Source of the DNA: Enchytraeus crypticus
Taxonomy: Eukaryota; Annelida; Clitellata; Enchytraeida; Enchytraeidae
Assembly (NCBI GenBank): GCA_905160935.1
Contig: CAJHZI010000533.1
Span: 641,501 to 705,500, forward strand
DNA: 64,000 nt
Reading direction: 5' to 3'
In this document: one piece after another, positions 51,426 through 62,999 of the stretch
Numbering within the stretch: position 1 is the stretch's first letter
Layout of the letters: each line of letters starts with the position of its first letter
The notes under the pieces: model-generated
What the model was told of the DNA's origin: nothing
The model's database searches: none
What the model saw: only the letters and a program-made list of their open reading frames with translations
Made by a program: the position numbers and the translations under genes

Positions 51426-52541
51426 GGCAAGAAGAAAAAATATTCTTTAAAGTAGACCACGTTATAATTACTTCATCGTTTCCTAAAGTGCGAAAACAGG
51501 CTGTATTTTTCAAATCTTGAGATTATTTTTAAACTAAATTTTTGAGAGAGAATTTATTTAAATTTGTTTAAATGGTGAGTTTATAAAGACGTTATGATAT
51601 ATATCATCACAACTGATTAATTAAATGATGAAATCATTGAATCATGTCTGACGAATTAAGATTACGTGATGCACATTAGGAGGCAGAGTTAATGATAGAG
51701 ACTTTAATTTGTCAATGTGATTGAAAATATACTTATAGAATTTACTCTGACAAACGTTAGCACGAGCGAATGTTTTGTGAAATGTTAGCCCATATTGTAT
51801 ACTTTAAAAACATTTAAATATATAAATTACACAATTTGAATTTATGGCGCCCCTGAAGCTCTATGGCAATTCGCATATTGCTGCTTGAATGTTTTACGTG
51901 ACAGACTTGCGATGTTACAGGATCATGAAGGACTTGCGAGCACTTTGAGTTTGTGACTTATAACCACAATAGGTCCACAATTTTATGATACCACCTCGAA
52001 TCATTTTCGAGGTGCCGATCCTGTGGGGCTGGTGTCTAGAGTGCGGGGCAAACCTGTACGTGTGGCCGCAGTATTCACTTGTATTGTACTTTGTGCTTTG
52101 AACTTTGTACTTTGTACTTAGTATTGTACTTTGAATAAGTAGACGACGAAGCACGCTTTGAAACAAGTAGGTTAAGTGTTATATGATGTACCTTACCGCT
52201 GCTAGTTCTTGACCTTGACAGACGCTCTTAATTACAAAAGCTAGACTTACGTAGCCAACAGAGAGTCTTGAAGATGCATGTCAATTATTCAAATTTTAGC
52301 AGTTATAAAGCTGCCATGTTAAATAGATAAAGCTGTATAAATCTGCGAAGTGCTGATTAATTAATATTACACATTTGTATTGTAAAATATATGTACATAG
52401 AAATGATTGCATGTATGTTAGAGATAAGCTCTAGAACCAAAATAAGATATCAGAGTGTGCAAATTTTACACGTAAAAGAGTATTTCACTAGCGGTTAAGT
52501 ACCTTTTAATGAAGTAGACCGTGCTATTAATTAGGCTACTT

Positions 52542-52572
52542 GATGGTATTCTCACTGTTTGAGAATACCATC
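52542..52572. repeat. Perfect 13-bp hairpin, 5-base loop
   Basis: GATGGTATTCTCA (52542-52554) and TGAGAATACCATC (52560-52572) with loop CTGTT. No T run follows on either strand, so not an obvious terminator. Confidence 0.8.
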
Positions 52573-52842
52573 TGCTTGTATGTTTTACATTAAATTCAGA
52601 AATATAAGATGGGACAGAAAGATAGGATAATGTTACATTAAAAAATTTTCAATTTAGGGCGCTATACCTTTTTCGAGCATGTTTCTAGTAAAGCACTTAG
52701 TCTTGAAACTTTGGTGGGCGGATTAACATAGATTATCTAGAACACCCACCACGCGACTAATCATTCACTTAGGTGGCAACGGTCACAGTCGCACTAGCAT
52801 TCTCTATTTTATAATTACTTATATATAAATATAGCTCATGGG

Positions 52843-52965
52843 CTGGAGCCAGTGGCGACGTCGGTAAGATACTCGACCGCAGATCAGAATGTGCGGGATT
52901 GAAATCCTGGGCTCGCCTGTCACTCACATCGCTTTCGAGAGAGGAAACTGATGTTAACCTTAGCC

Positions 52966-52968
<3 letters not shown>
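52843..52968 (+). repeat. SINE-2 copy i
   Basis: GGCTGGAGCCAGTGGCGACG, GTCGGTAAGATACTCGACCG, GGATTGAAATCCTGGGCTCG and TGATGTTAACCTTAGCC. Nearly full length. Confidence 0.75.
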
Positions 52969-52969
<1 letters not shown>

Positions 52970-53043
<74 letters not shown>

Positions 53044-53092
53044 TAGATATACATGTATATAAATAAATATATATATATATATATATATCGCA
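52970..53092. repeat. TA microsatellite
   Basis: TA/ATGTAT runs directly at the 3' end of SINE-2 copy i, possibly its expanded tail. Confidence 0.92.
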
Positions 53093-53100
53093 TTCTTCTA

Positions 53101-53215
53101 CAGAAACATATCTCTGTTGCCTCATGTTTCGACTCTTCAGTAATGGAATCGAAACTTGAGGCAACAGAGATGTGGTTCTATAGAATAATGCTGCATATAT
53201 CTTATATAGATCTAT
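53101..53215 (+). mobile_element. LINE-A fragment with an inverted copy of itself
   Basis: 53141-53215 encodes [20 protein letters not shown] as in LINE-A. The left flank 53101-53135 is an imperfect inverted copy of 53146-53179 (tctctgttgcctcatgtttc against its complement), so the fragment is folded head to head. Confidence 0.6.
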
Positions 53216-53219
53216 TGGA

Positions 53220-54179
53220 TTATAAATCTATTGGATTACCGAGAATAATAAATAGGCGCGTTTCAGAAAATAAACGTAAATTAGATGCTGAGGACCTAAT
53301 GGATTTATGGCTAATCGTGGACCTAAAAAAATTAGAGTTACCGAAGTTCGTGGCTGTAGACCTTTCAAGGCTCCCTCCAACGCGTTCTACAGAGAAGGAC
53401 GCTTGTGGACTGTCTGCCACGGTCTATGAAATGAGATCTCAAATCGAGTACAAGCAAACACAGCTGAATACAATGGAGGATCTCGTAAAAAATGCCACCC
53501 ATGCTCCCGACTCGCATTGAGTACTAGAGGAGCGATTCAACTCCTTAGATTCTAAAATTGAATCTATGCTAACGGAGCTGTCCAAGAACTCTGTCCCCGC
53601 CTACTTGCCGTCCCGCCATGCCGCAGTGCAGCAAAACTATAACCGAAATGAACTTGATAAGAATAATATGAGAGACCAAAACCCTCAAGACAAGTCTACC
53701 ACAGGGTTAAAAAATCCTGGGCGGAGATGGCAAGCTCCCCTCCACCCATGAGAGAAGGTTCATCACGTAACCCATTGGTAATGCCGTCACCACCCTCTAA
53801 ATCATCTAAAACTGCTATAGACGGAGAAGGTTTCACACTAATCCAAAGAAAGAAACCTAGACCCCCTCCTCTGATCGGAAAGAAAGGTACAGCAGAGGGA
53901 TCCAAGGTTAAAGCAATACCTAACAAAATTTCTATATTCGTTGGAAGGCTCGAGAAATCTACAACGGCAGAGGATCTGGTAGAGCTGTTACAGCCCAGTG
54001 ACATTCCAGATTGTCTCTGCAAGAAACTGCCGGGTATTGGTAAGGACGGCCGTGAGTATAAGTTCAGTGCGTTTGTGATTTCATGCGAACTTAAATACAA
54101 AGATAAGTTATTTAATGAAGACATTTGGCCGAAAAACTCAGTATTCAGAGAATGGTGGTTTAATCCTGTGAAAAACTAA
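53220..54179 (+). pseudogene. LINE-B ORF1 (nucleic-acid-binding protein), disrupted
   Basis: Reads DLMDLWLIVDLKKLELPKFV, DLSRLPPT and a coiled-coil-like KTQLNTMEDLVKNA segment, hits a TGA at 53518-53520, resumes in the same frame (SLDSKIESMLTELSKN) and shifts frame near 53710. It then runs DGEGFTLIQRKKPRPPPLIG, IPNKISIFVGRLEKSTTAED, and EDIWPKNSVFREWWFNP to the stop at 54177-54179. The later part resembles ORF1 proteins of CR1/Jockey-like LINEs with an RRM-like fold. It would bind its own RNA; the stop and frameshift disable it. Confidence 0.78.
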
Positions 54180-54181
54180 AT

Positions 54182-54268
54182 ATGACGTTAAACATTGCTT
54201 CATTTAATATGCATGGTTTTCCAAATGGCGTAGCTATGCTTAGAGAACTACATGTAACTAATCACAAT
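54182..54268 (+). pseudogene. LINE-B ORF2 endonuclease N-terminus (interrupted)
   Basis: Begins ATG two bases after the ORF1 stop: MTLNIASFNMHGFPNGVAML and RELHVTNHN. NIASFNMHGF is the first conserved block of APE-type endonucleases. Cut by the LINE-A insertion and resuming at 55243. Confidence 0.82.
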
Positions 54269-54916
54269 CTCTCTCTTAGTGCACTGCCTACTGTTATGGT
54301 GCAATATTTATACTAGTGTAGTTGTTGTTCTATGTTTAAGGTGTTGACAATAAATCTTGTTTACGTCATTTTCTTTAGTGACGTGTTAACGTCACTTCCG
54401 GTGGATCCTTCTTGTTTTTGAGGACGTGGCGACGTGTTATGTCCAGGAGAAGCACGTAGTTTTAAGAGATAGAAATAGTTTTATATGTCGCTTAGAGGAT
54501 GATGAAGCGTCAGAGCCTCCTGTGATCTCTGAGATATCCAATGTGGAATTAGAAGATAAGTTGAACACTTTTGATTGTGATTTAGTAAAGGTTTCAGAGT
54601 GCTTGATGGTTGAAATATTAATATTTCTGCGAACAGTGGTTTAGTTGTGGTAGTGCAGGATATATAGAAATTTGCAATAAGCTGTAGAGGGCAGCGTAGT
54701 TACTAATAAAGGGCTACTTGAAGGTTTAATCTATTTAATTACATAAATCCTTAAATTAATGTTGATTTGCTCTAGTCTCTAAATAGTGTTCTCAGCGGCC
54801 TACACTGGTTAAATGCAGAGTACTTGGTAGCGTTGGCTGAGTAGAGACCAGGGCGACTTAACATTGTTTTTGGACCTTGTATTATTATCGTATTACTATA
54901 GTTATCATTTCTGTGT

Positions 54917-54955
<39 letters not shown>

Positions 54956-55231
54956 ATTAAATTAATTAGAAAAGATGAATTAATGGAGTTAGCGTTTGTA
55001 TTGAATTAACTGGTAGATTAAATACAGCGTCACCTTAAGAACAAAGTAAAAGTATTATAATAATCGTCTCAAACATTAGATTATCAAATTATTATACTAG
55101 TGGCAGGTCCATGGTACATAACGTCTCCACTCTTCTCTGTCTTCCGCCTTCCTCTTCATTTCCACATATGAGTGGGTCTTTAAATCGTCTAACATACCTA
55201 ATCTCGGCCTGCCCCTGCGTCTTTTTCCTTC
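54269..55231 (-). mobile_element. LINE-A 3' fragment inside LINE-B, itself split
   Basis: 54269-54293 (ctctctcttagtgcactgcc plus tactg) is the LINE-A 3' end. 55099-55231 (tggcaggtccatggtac, then the RPRLGMLDDL coding region on the minus strand) is its continuation. The 11-bp duplication CTAATCACAAT flanks the pair, so it landed as one piece and was later interrupted at 54294-55098. Confidence 0.85.
54294..55098. mobile_element. About 800-bp insertion of unknown type inside LINE-A
   Basis: It separates two parts of the LINE-A tail that are adjacent in other copies (10017-10045, 28755-28785). Flanks CTACTG and CTAGTG may be an imperfect 6-bp duplication, and TATACTAGTG occurs at both edges. 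The left end TGTTATGGTGCAATA and a GTGGCGACG word near 54427 hint at LTR-type structure, but no second LTR is visible. A 72-codon ORF (54426-54644) is unrecognised. TA run at 54918-54951. Confidence 0.6.
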
Positions 55232-55499
55232 CTAATCACAATAATATAATCGTTTTACATGTGCTGGTATAGGATTGTTTGGAAAATATCTATAATTATG
55301 GTAACTTACCGTTTTTAGTTGTGCGGCACATTGTGTTGTTGCTCCGCATGATTTAATAGAATTAATCCATGATTATATAATATTAAACCATTTTGTCAGG
55401 TAATCCAAGTGAATATCTAATTTAAATGCTTAAATAATCCACTGTCTCGAAGGACGTCTGCTGTGTCAAAAACCTTCTAGCAGAATGAGCCTTGATTAT

Positions 55500-56070
55500 G
55501 CCATAGGTAATGGTATAGGTCTACATACTATTATCCCTGTATATGTCTATGTATCTCTGTGTATCTCTTTGTGTCTCTTGCATAGCATATATAAGACCCC
55601 GCTCCAGTTGCTCAGGGCAAGTTAATTGGGCGAGTTAACTGTGTGAGGAATGGTGTGAGTGGACAGTGCGAGATGCAGTTGGGCTGGTCAGTGATGGAGA
55701 GGGAGTGTTGGCGGCGGGGAAGGCAGTTAGAGCGTTTGGAGTTGGAGTTTTGAAGTAGGAAGCAGAGATGTATAGAGAGCAATGGAGTGACGTGACAAAG
55801 ATGATTCTAGTTCAGTGTCGATAGGTTAAGTTAACTTGAAACGAAGTGTAATTGCTTAGAACTTGTCTTAAGAACTTCAGTAACTAATAACTACAGTAAT
55901 TAATGTAACACTACTTGTGTAATCTGTATTAGTACAATGGTAATAAAAAGTAATCGAATTAGAATCGTTAACAAAGTGCGTCAAGTGTTATTCATTCTAG
56001 GAACAATATGTAATCTATAATTAATCAAAATCAGCCGAAAGCATGTGACATCTATGTCTTGACGAAGTGG
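55500..56070 (+). mobile_element. Candidate 5' LTR and primer-binding site
   Basis: TATATAAG at 55588-55595 resembles an LTR core promoter. A TGGCGGTCCCCGGCC stretch near 56068 could be the primer-binding site, about 575 bases before gag. Exact LTR ends and a 3' partner were not found, so this is inference. Confidence 0.35.
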
Positions 56071-56644
56071 CGGTCCCCGGCCTCATCGCTAAAATAGTTC
56101 CCTAATTACATTGTAATTATAGAGAGAAAGAACATTGATCATAAATCTATTGCTCTCTTCATTTACTCCTACACATGGTGTAGACCTTACACTATCGTCT
56201 TGCTTGTCGGACTGATAACAATATGCAGAAAATATTTTGTAAACTTCTTCTAAAAGCAATTATTCATGAATATAACTAATAAGAAAAGAAAGGACGGAGA
56301 AACTGAGAACACTGAGAAAATATGAATAGATTCTCGAACTAATTAGATCTATAATTCGCTAGCGACCGGATATTATGACTTGAACAAAATTAACATAATA
56401 TTTTAATATATTGAATAAACGCATCATACTTAGTTTCTTATGACTATGAGGTAATATAGCAATAGTAATACTGGAAATATAATCATAGCAAGATCTGAGA
56501 GGATTTATTTAATTAAGTATGAGATACTGTTAGAATAATAAATATATTTAACTTGAGAAATATAAATAAATCCGCATTTTTGTATGGAGAGCGGTCGGTA
56601 TTTTATAATATTCTGAAAGCGGATATCTCACGGAATTTCGGAAG

Positions 56645-57253
56645 ATGGAGAATTTGACCCCCGCAATATTCAGAGGTAGTTTCCAGGAAAATGCTGTTGC
56701 TTGGATACGCCATGCCAGCTGGTGGTTGGAGACGAGAACTACTCACTGTAGAGGTGATCTATGTCAGATGCTTCACCTACTCGCAGGCCTATTCCGCGAT
56801 GACGCTGCGGATTGGTTTGTGTCGCTACGAATTGGCCAAGCTGAAGGCAGAAGGGCTTCAAATCATGACGTATTAACCGTTGATGATCGACTAGGTTCAG
56901 AGCGTAAAGCAACAGAGGTCTCAAGGATTTCAGACGTAGCGGCGTTACGTCTTGTCCTTGCTTCAATAAAGCAAGGACATGAGCAGACCGTCGATGATTA
57001 CATTTCAATGATCAAAAGACATGGGAATTTAATTACTGCTGCGCCGAATGAGATGTTCTTAGCCGCCGTGAATGGATTACGCTCCAATATCAAATCTCAG
57101 ATTATGCAATTTGACCCTTTAACGCTAGAAGACATCGTCAAAAGAGGGATAATTGCAGAAAGATATCCTCTGTATAATGCATCAGCTGAAGTTATGACAG
57201 CTTTAACAAACTCTGCTTCAAGCGTAAATATAGAAAATATATTACACTACTGA
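56645..57253 (+). pseudogene. Ty3/gypsy-like Gag, N-terminal part
   Basis: 202 codons from ATG: FRGSFQENAVAWI, then LLAGLFRDDAADWFVSL and a YISMIKRHGNLI helix, a pattern seen in retrotransposon Gag capsid regions (F.G....A..W followed by RD.AADWF). Gag normally forms the particle that packages element RNA. The frame ends at 57251-57253, but the neighbouring frame stays open from about 57240 (LLNEFHSKIDQLHNFINK) through 58005, so a frameshift near 57230 splits Gag. Part of an LTR-retrotransposon remnant. Confidence 0.75.
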
Positions 57254-58468
57254 ATGAATTCCACTCTAAAATCGACCAACTTCATAATTTCATAAATAAG
57301 CTCTCGTTCTCGCCCTCAAGATCAACGCCTGAGACGTCAGATAGGGAGGACACCGCGCCCCGTGGACCGTCGCAACATACACCACGACATCCTCAGCAAG
57401 AATCTCGCCTTGCAGAGAACTCACTTAAAAACAGTCAATCGTCCTCATTGAGCGCAATTAACTTCCCGTACCGTCGGCAAGAACACTTTAACTCCAGATA
57501 TTTAGGAAAAACAGTCCCAGGAAAAGTGGACCGGCGTGGAAAAACTGTTGGCCGCCTTCATAAAGTATGCGATTACGAAAGATCATATTCAGATGCTGGA
57601 AGCAGCCAACCCAGAACTGGTTCTCGTTACCGTGGTTATAAGCATCGTTCTGACGGCCGTAGTCATAAGCCACAACCGGTTTCATCGTGCAGAAAATGGT
57701 ACCGTACGCCGTATCAAGGTAATCCTTCCAATGCAAGCGAATTCATTTCAAGAGATTGGTGGAAGCGACGAGACAGCAATATTCACATGATCAATGGCGA
57801 CTCCTTAAGCGTGATTCCTATTCGAATAAGCGACACATATACGACAGCATTATTGGACACCGGTGCGAAGGTGTCAGCGATATCTCCATTAATAATGAAA
57901 CGATTCAATCAATTTACTTGGCAACCGTCAGTAGAACTTTCGAAGAAACTTTATACAGCGGACGGCGAGATGATGAGCAATTTAGGTTTTGCACTACTAC
58001 AGTAGATCTAGACATAGTCGGTAGAAAACTAAGGCATACATTTTTCGTAGTAGATAGGCTAGTTCCGATTACAGTAAAATGATACTAGGTCAAGATTTCC
58101 TATTCAAATACAAAGCAGTCATTGATTTTGCCGGTGGAAAAGCCGTCTTCGACCGAACATTGACAATACATCTGCTTGGGAAAAAGCTATATCTAGGGGT
58201 GGCCCGTCTAGTTAGGAATGTTATTATACCACCAAGATCAAAATTCGAAGTATGGGTAAGAATTTCAGGAAATCGATTCAGGGGCCAGATTCAACTTCTA
58301 GAACTTTCGAAGTCAATTCCAGGCATTACAGTACTGACAAAATATTGCCCATCAATGGAGAGTATGCGCATTCTGCTGTCTAATAGTTCTAGTAGAGCAA
58401 TATTTCTTAAGAGATTTGGACCCGTTGCTACCTGCGTCCGAGACAATCAAATGCTGTCGCCTATATAA
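57240..58468 (+). pseudogene. Gag C-terminus plus aspartic protease, frameshifted twice
   Basis: Open from about 57240 to 58005 with a Ser/Pro/Arg-rich linker, then the protease core: TTALLDTGAKVSAIS carries the catalytic DTG. The frame shifts near 58000 (to LDIVGRKLRHTFFVVDRL) and again at 58080 (to MILGQDFLFKYKAVIDF, the ILG-x-DF motif that closes the retropepsin fold). A short tail ends at 58466-58468. No reverse transcriptase, RNase H or integrase follows. The protease would cut Gag; the two shifts inactivate it. Confidence 0.78.
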
Positions 58469-61146
58469 GGACATAGAAAACGAATAAACTATTAACGATC
58501 TTAAGAAACGAAACCAATCGTGCAATGACTACATCGTTAAAGGATATTCTAAAGCGTGTCTTTAAAAACAAGAGTTCAGATAGAATAGCACTGAAAAGCA
58601 CGATAATAAAATATAAATCTTGTGAATAGTTTAACGTTAAGACGTTGGAGCTAAGCGCTTCTCAGTGGAATGGATTACAAGATAAACATTACTTGCGTGT
58701 GGATAATTCATAGAGCAAATCTGAAGCAGAAGAGAATGAAATAAGTGGATATGTTATTTTAAATCATCAACTCAGCTGTGACCTTAAATTAAGCTGGACG
58801 ATGAGCAGAACTTCGACCTGAAGAGAATATACGTTGAGAAGAAATTATCAGACGATAGATCGAAGAAACGTGGAACAGGAAAAGATACGTTTACCCATAT
58901 AGTGACTTAGAAAAGCTGACTTTGAACCAAGACTTGAATATATGGATTTGGAGTACATACGGCAGAATAGGTGATCTCCAGAGCTTATCAAGGCGACTGC
59001 AGACTATTTAATGTTAAACGTGGAAAGTGAGAAGAGATGTCTAGACTCCCGCAGCAGAGTAGAGCTAGTTGGTAAATTTTCGTTCGGATTCCTAGCCAAG
59101 ATCCAAAAACGGAAATCCTTCAAAGTTCTCTTTATATGCTTATTAAGGGAAGAATAGTTTAAATGCATTCACGTAGAAACGGTAGAATTAAAAACCGTGA
59201 TTGAGAAATAAAGAACATTAAGATATGTTGAAGCGCAGATCAAGGGCGCTAAGAAGAGAGAAGTTTTTATGTTTTTATTTAGCCTTATTATGAAGTGACG
59301 AATCGTGTAAGAGAAGTGTATTATAGAAGAAAATAAGAAGATACTAGAAGACGAACTTGTGATAGCCTTGCGAAGGTGAATAAACTATGAAGAATAGGGC
59401 AGAATAGTGAGGCCCAGAGAATGTGAAATATGTTGAGATTGGAAGATAAACTGTGAAGTAAAGGGCAGAGTAGTTAAGCCCAGAGAATGTGAAATATATA
59501 GAGATTAGAAAATATACTGTGGAATATAAAGGGCAGAAGAGTGGTAGCCCAGAGAATGCGAATTATATAGAGAATACAAAGTAAAATATGAAGTTTAGAG
59601 AAGAGTGGAAGCCCAGAGAATTTGGAATATATAGAGACATCGAAATTAGAACATAACGTGTCAATTATAGGCCAGAGTGGAGGCCACGAGACGAAACATA
59701 TGGAGATGAGAAAATGAACTGTGTGCCTTCGGGCAGATTTGAGGCCCAGAATATGGAAAATAACCAGAGTATGTTAGAATATAGAGTTATAACGCGAAAC
59801 TGTGGAATAGGAAAGCAGTAGAAGTTGATATTAACACGAAGCAGAGAACTATAGAGAAAAAATTGAAGTAATGACGAAAATAAGAGAAGTATTGAGTAGT
59901 GAGTTATATGTATCCTGGAATATGTAATTGTAGCTTAGAAGAAGCCGAAAGAAGCCAAAAAACGCCGAAAAATCCGAAAGCGCCAAAAAACATCGAAAGA
60001 GATCAGCCTATAATTTTTTCGCCGGTGCATTGAAATTCGAGACATTTCTATGGAATATCTGAACACAGTATCTTTAAGAAAACGCAGTATCTTTATCCAC
60101 ACATATTATATGGACGAACTATGGATTGAATTCTAGAAATGATGAAATTTCGAAGGAATCCTCTGGATATAGTGAATCATTCTCTGAATTTCTGGTCACT
60201 GCTTCCTTCGTAAACATTGTTATGAAATCCATGATGTGAAGAGCAAGCGCGGAAAATAATTACTAATCTACGTTGTTAAATTGCATCAATCTGAATAGAA
60301 CGCTAGATGACATTTGCATATCAATATGGAAAGAAGAATTAACTGTCAACGTTTAAAAGTCGTGAATAGACGATGACAAATAATATCGATTATGCGCGTT
60401 CGTATCGGAAAATGTCTATTAGAAGAGAGCCACTCATTTTTCCTGGTCTGATGGTAAATTCAACACTCGGTTATCTTAAGTCTGATCATCAATGGAATCA
60501 GCCCTTCACTTGTAGCCCTTCACTAATAGCTCTTCACTTGTCGACTATTTCAATCTACTCGTCATCTACCTTCATCATCTCCGCATTTCATTCGCTGTGA
60601 CCTTCCTGTGACATGTTCGCTATCATCTAAAATCTGCATATATCCTCGCCATACAGTCTATTTCTACGGGGATTGATCAAGAGTAACGAGTCGACACATG
60701 TTCTCGATAAGTAATCAATTAATCCATAAATGATATAGGAGTAACAATATATAAGTGCAACAAATCAGTCAAGTGAAAACTTAATGCAGTTGCGTAATCT
60801 GATTTAGTGCTTATTTATTAGTCTGCTAACATAATACGCTGATAGAAATATTTCGTAGTCGATAGGAAACCTGCTTGGAGCTTAATTGTCATATCTATCT
60901 GTAATGTATTTGCTTAACAGAGCTACGCTACTAAGCTACGAGCTATGCTACAGGGCTAAGTTTAATCTAGTACTCACTAGTTTGCTTTTGCCTTTGTATT
61001 CAACTGCTTTATCTATTTAATTCGCAGCGATTAGTGTTATTAATTTGCTATCTAAATGTAATTGTACGTACTTTGCAGTATTATTAAAGTAATAGAAACA
61101 AACTGTTTTTAAATTAAATGAATAATTATATTCTTAATCCTCGCAA
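58469..61146. other. AG-rich non-coding stretch after gag-pro
   Basis: Stop-rich in all frames. Contains the 59390-59760 minisatellite and a run of aagccgaaa/gccaaaaa words (59940-59995). A polymerase or integrase would be expected here in a complete element, and none is present. Confidence 0.5.
59390..59760. repeat. Minisatellite, about 60-67 bp unit
   Basis: Five to six diverged units, each with a gggcaga...gag/gcccagagaatgtg core followed by atatatagagatt and aaatwtact blocks. Confidence 0.78.
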
Positions 61147-61268
61147 CCATATGGCCAGTGGTAAGGTACTTATCTTAGAACAAAGTGTGCTGGCTTCGAC
61201 TCCTAGGCGCGCCTGTCACTGATGTCGCTTTCGAGTGAGAAAACTGACGTTAATATTAGCCTCAGCTT
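61147..61268 (+). repeat. SINE-2 copy j
   Basis: ATATGGCCAGTGGTAAGGTA, a damaged box B (GGCTTCGACTCC), CGCCTGTCACTGATGTCGCT and TGACGTTAATATTAGCC. Confidence 0.65.
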
Positions 61269-62384
61269 TTACTTCTGCACTCCTTTATGAGCGCTCCTTG
61301 ACCCTTAGATTGCATAGAAGAAGATTGTCTTTATATTTATCGCCTTTTTAAACATTTTATTAATTGATGGGTAGTAATGGTTTAATATTCTATTCTATTT
61401 TTTTGTTTAACGCTTTAACTTGTTATATTGCTATCGTGTTTCTTTGTAAATAATAAATCGTTTAAAATAATAAATGAATTGGTCTTCCTAACATTTTAGA
61501 ATAGCTATAATTTATAGAGATAATCACATGAGATACACACTTATTTTAACTTTTCATACAGTGAACGAATAAGCATGGTATCCGTTCATTGCAGCTCCAG
61601 TCTCATTGATTTGGTCTCTAACTGACTATATGAATAAGAGATCCTTGCATCCTCTAGGTTAATACCTCCTCAATAATCACTAGTGGATTCACTGGCGGAG
61701 GGGTAAGCCTCCATTAAGGGAGGTTGAAACTCTCTTATTCCTGTGTGCAATTGTTTGCCTAAGTAATTAGTATTGTTGACGTTTGGCTGTTCGTCGACTG
61801 AGGGGTGAACCTCATATGCCCCGATGTCAATTGTACAGTCTATGAAAGGCAGGTTCATAGCTTTTATTGATTAGAATTGGTGTATTTAACAAGTAAATTG
61901 TGTATCATCTAGTAGAGACCATGACACAATAATTGAGTACTTACTCGTAGTAGGTAGTCTGAGATGACAGTGACCGAACACTCTGACGGATATCGGCTGG
62001 TGAACACGGTTTATGTTAGCTGACTTAGAGGCCTATTTATCGTACTTTAACAGAATTAATAAACACCAACACGAGTTTTAATTACTATCTCCCTTTAAGG
62101 TTTCTTTTAGATACTTAACGACAAGCAATTTATATTTACTTTCACAATAATCTAAACACTCGCATACGTCTTGACTAGAGAACGACCTATGAGAGAAGGG
62201 CCTATCTTGAGTAGACAATGACCAGTGAGAGACGACCCTATCTTGCCTAGACAGCGACCAACAACAACAACAATACGATACGAGACAACAGTGCAACTGT
62301 TGTCCATGACTACATTGAGCACTGTGAAACCAAATCAAAGCCGATGAGCAGAGTGAGCGGTCCAGTAGGAGAAAAAGCTGATAA
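61269..62384. other. Intergenic, one dispersed repeat, no gene
   Basis: 62288-62366 pairs with 51-130. The block 62160-62260 has two near-copies of a gagaacgacctatgagagaa-like phrase (actagacaacgac / tagacagcgacc). No coding signal. Confidence 0.45.
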
Positions 62385-62508
62385 AGCTAAGGTTAATGTC
62401 AGTTTCCTCACTCGAAACTGATGTCAGTGACGCGTGAGCCCAGGATTTGAACCCCGCACATACTGATCCGCGATCGAGTGTCTTACCGACTTGGCCACCT
62501 ATCTTGAA
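62385..62508 (-). repeat. SINE-2 copy k
   Basis: Minus strand: GGCCAAGTCGGTAAGACACT, CGATCGCGGATCAGTATGTG, GGGGTTCAAATCCTGGGCTC and ACTGACATTAACCTTAGC. Well preserved. Confidence 0.72.
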
Positions 62509-62999
62509 GAACCTATCTTGACTAGACAACGACTAGTGAGAGAAGAACCTCAACCGCCAATCGGAACCTCCATTTATCTACTCCTCAGGCCTAACGGCCT
62601 ATACGGCAGCTTCTCACATAGGCGCACAGAAAGATCTCGAAAGGCCGCAAAGATTCGAGTTCGATTCTGTCCATGAGCGAAGTTCACAACAACCAAAACA
62701 ATTATCCATACTGTAATGAACACGCCTCGGTCACAATTAATTTATTAAGAAATATATATTATAGATAGAAAGCATATATTATGCAGCAGTTATTTATAAA
62801 TTATACAAGACGTAGGGTTTTTCAAAAGATTTATAATAGAAGATATAAGCCGGAGATTAGAGGCAAGTGTAGCTAGATTATTACGAAGGGTATTTCCAAA
62901 GTGACGCAGCTGCGTCGTAAATTAGCTAAGCGAAGAAGCGCTGTGATTCGAAAGAAACTAGATACAGAATACAGATAAGAAGCTAGATACAGTAGAAAC

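Larger units (their letters stand above)
50243..52841. other. 3' flank of the protease gene, no gene
   Basis: Second AATAAA at 50892, a SINE-1 fragment at 51325-51425, a short TTGTACTTTG tandem repeat at 52080-52135 and a perfect hairpin at 52542-52572. Nothing coding. Confidence 0.5.
53220..55340 (+). mobile_element. LINE-B (ORF1 plus start of ORF2), split by a LINE-A insertion
   Basis: ORF1 (53220-54179) and the ORF2 endonuclease start (54182-54268) are followed by an inserted LINE-A fragment (54269-55231) bounded by CTAATCACAAT at 54258-54268 and 55232-55242. After the duplication, 55243-55340 continues the endonuclease (NIIVLH, then after a one-base shift LENIYNYGNLPFLVV). The remaining reverse transcriptase is absent. 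Confidence 0.82.

Noticed and set aside
60373-60600. 75-codon ORF after the retroelement
   Set aside because: Low-complexity Ser/Leu sequence without homology or neighbouring signals; length is expected by chance.
62078-62676. Three short ORFs of 61-86 codons
   Set aside because: Overlap SINE-2 copy k and a dispersed repeat; no conserved motif.
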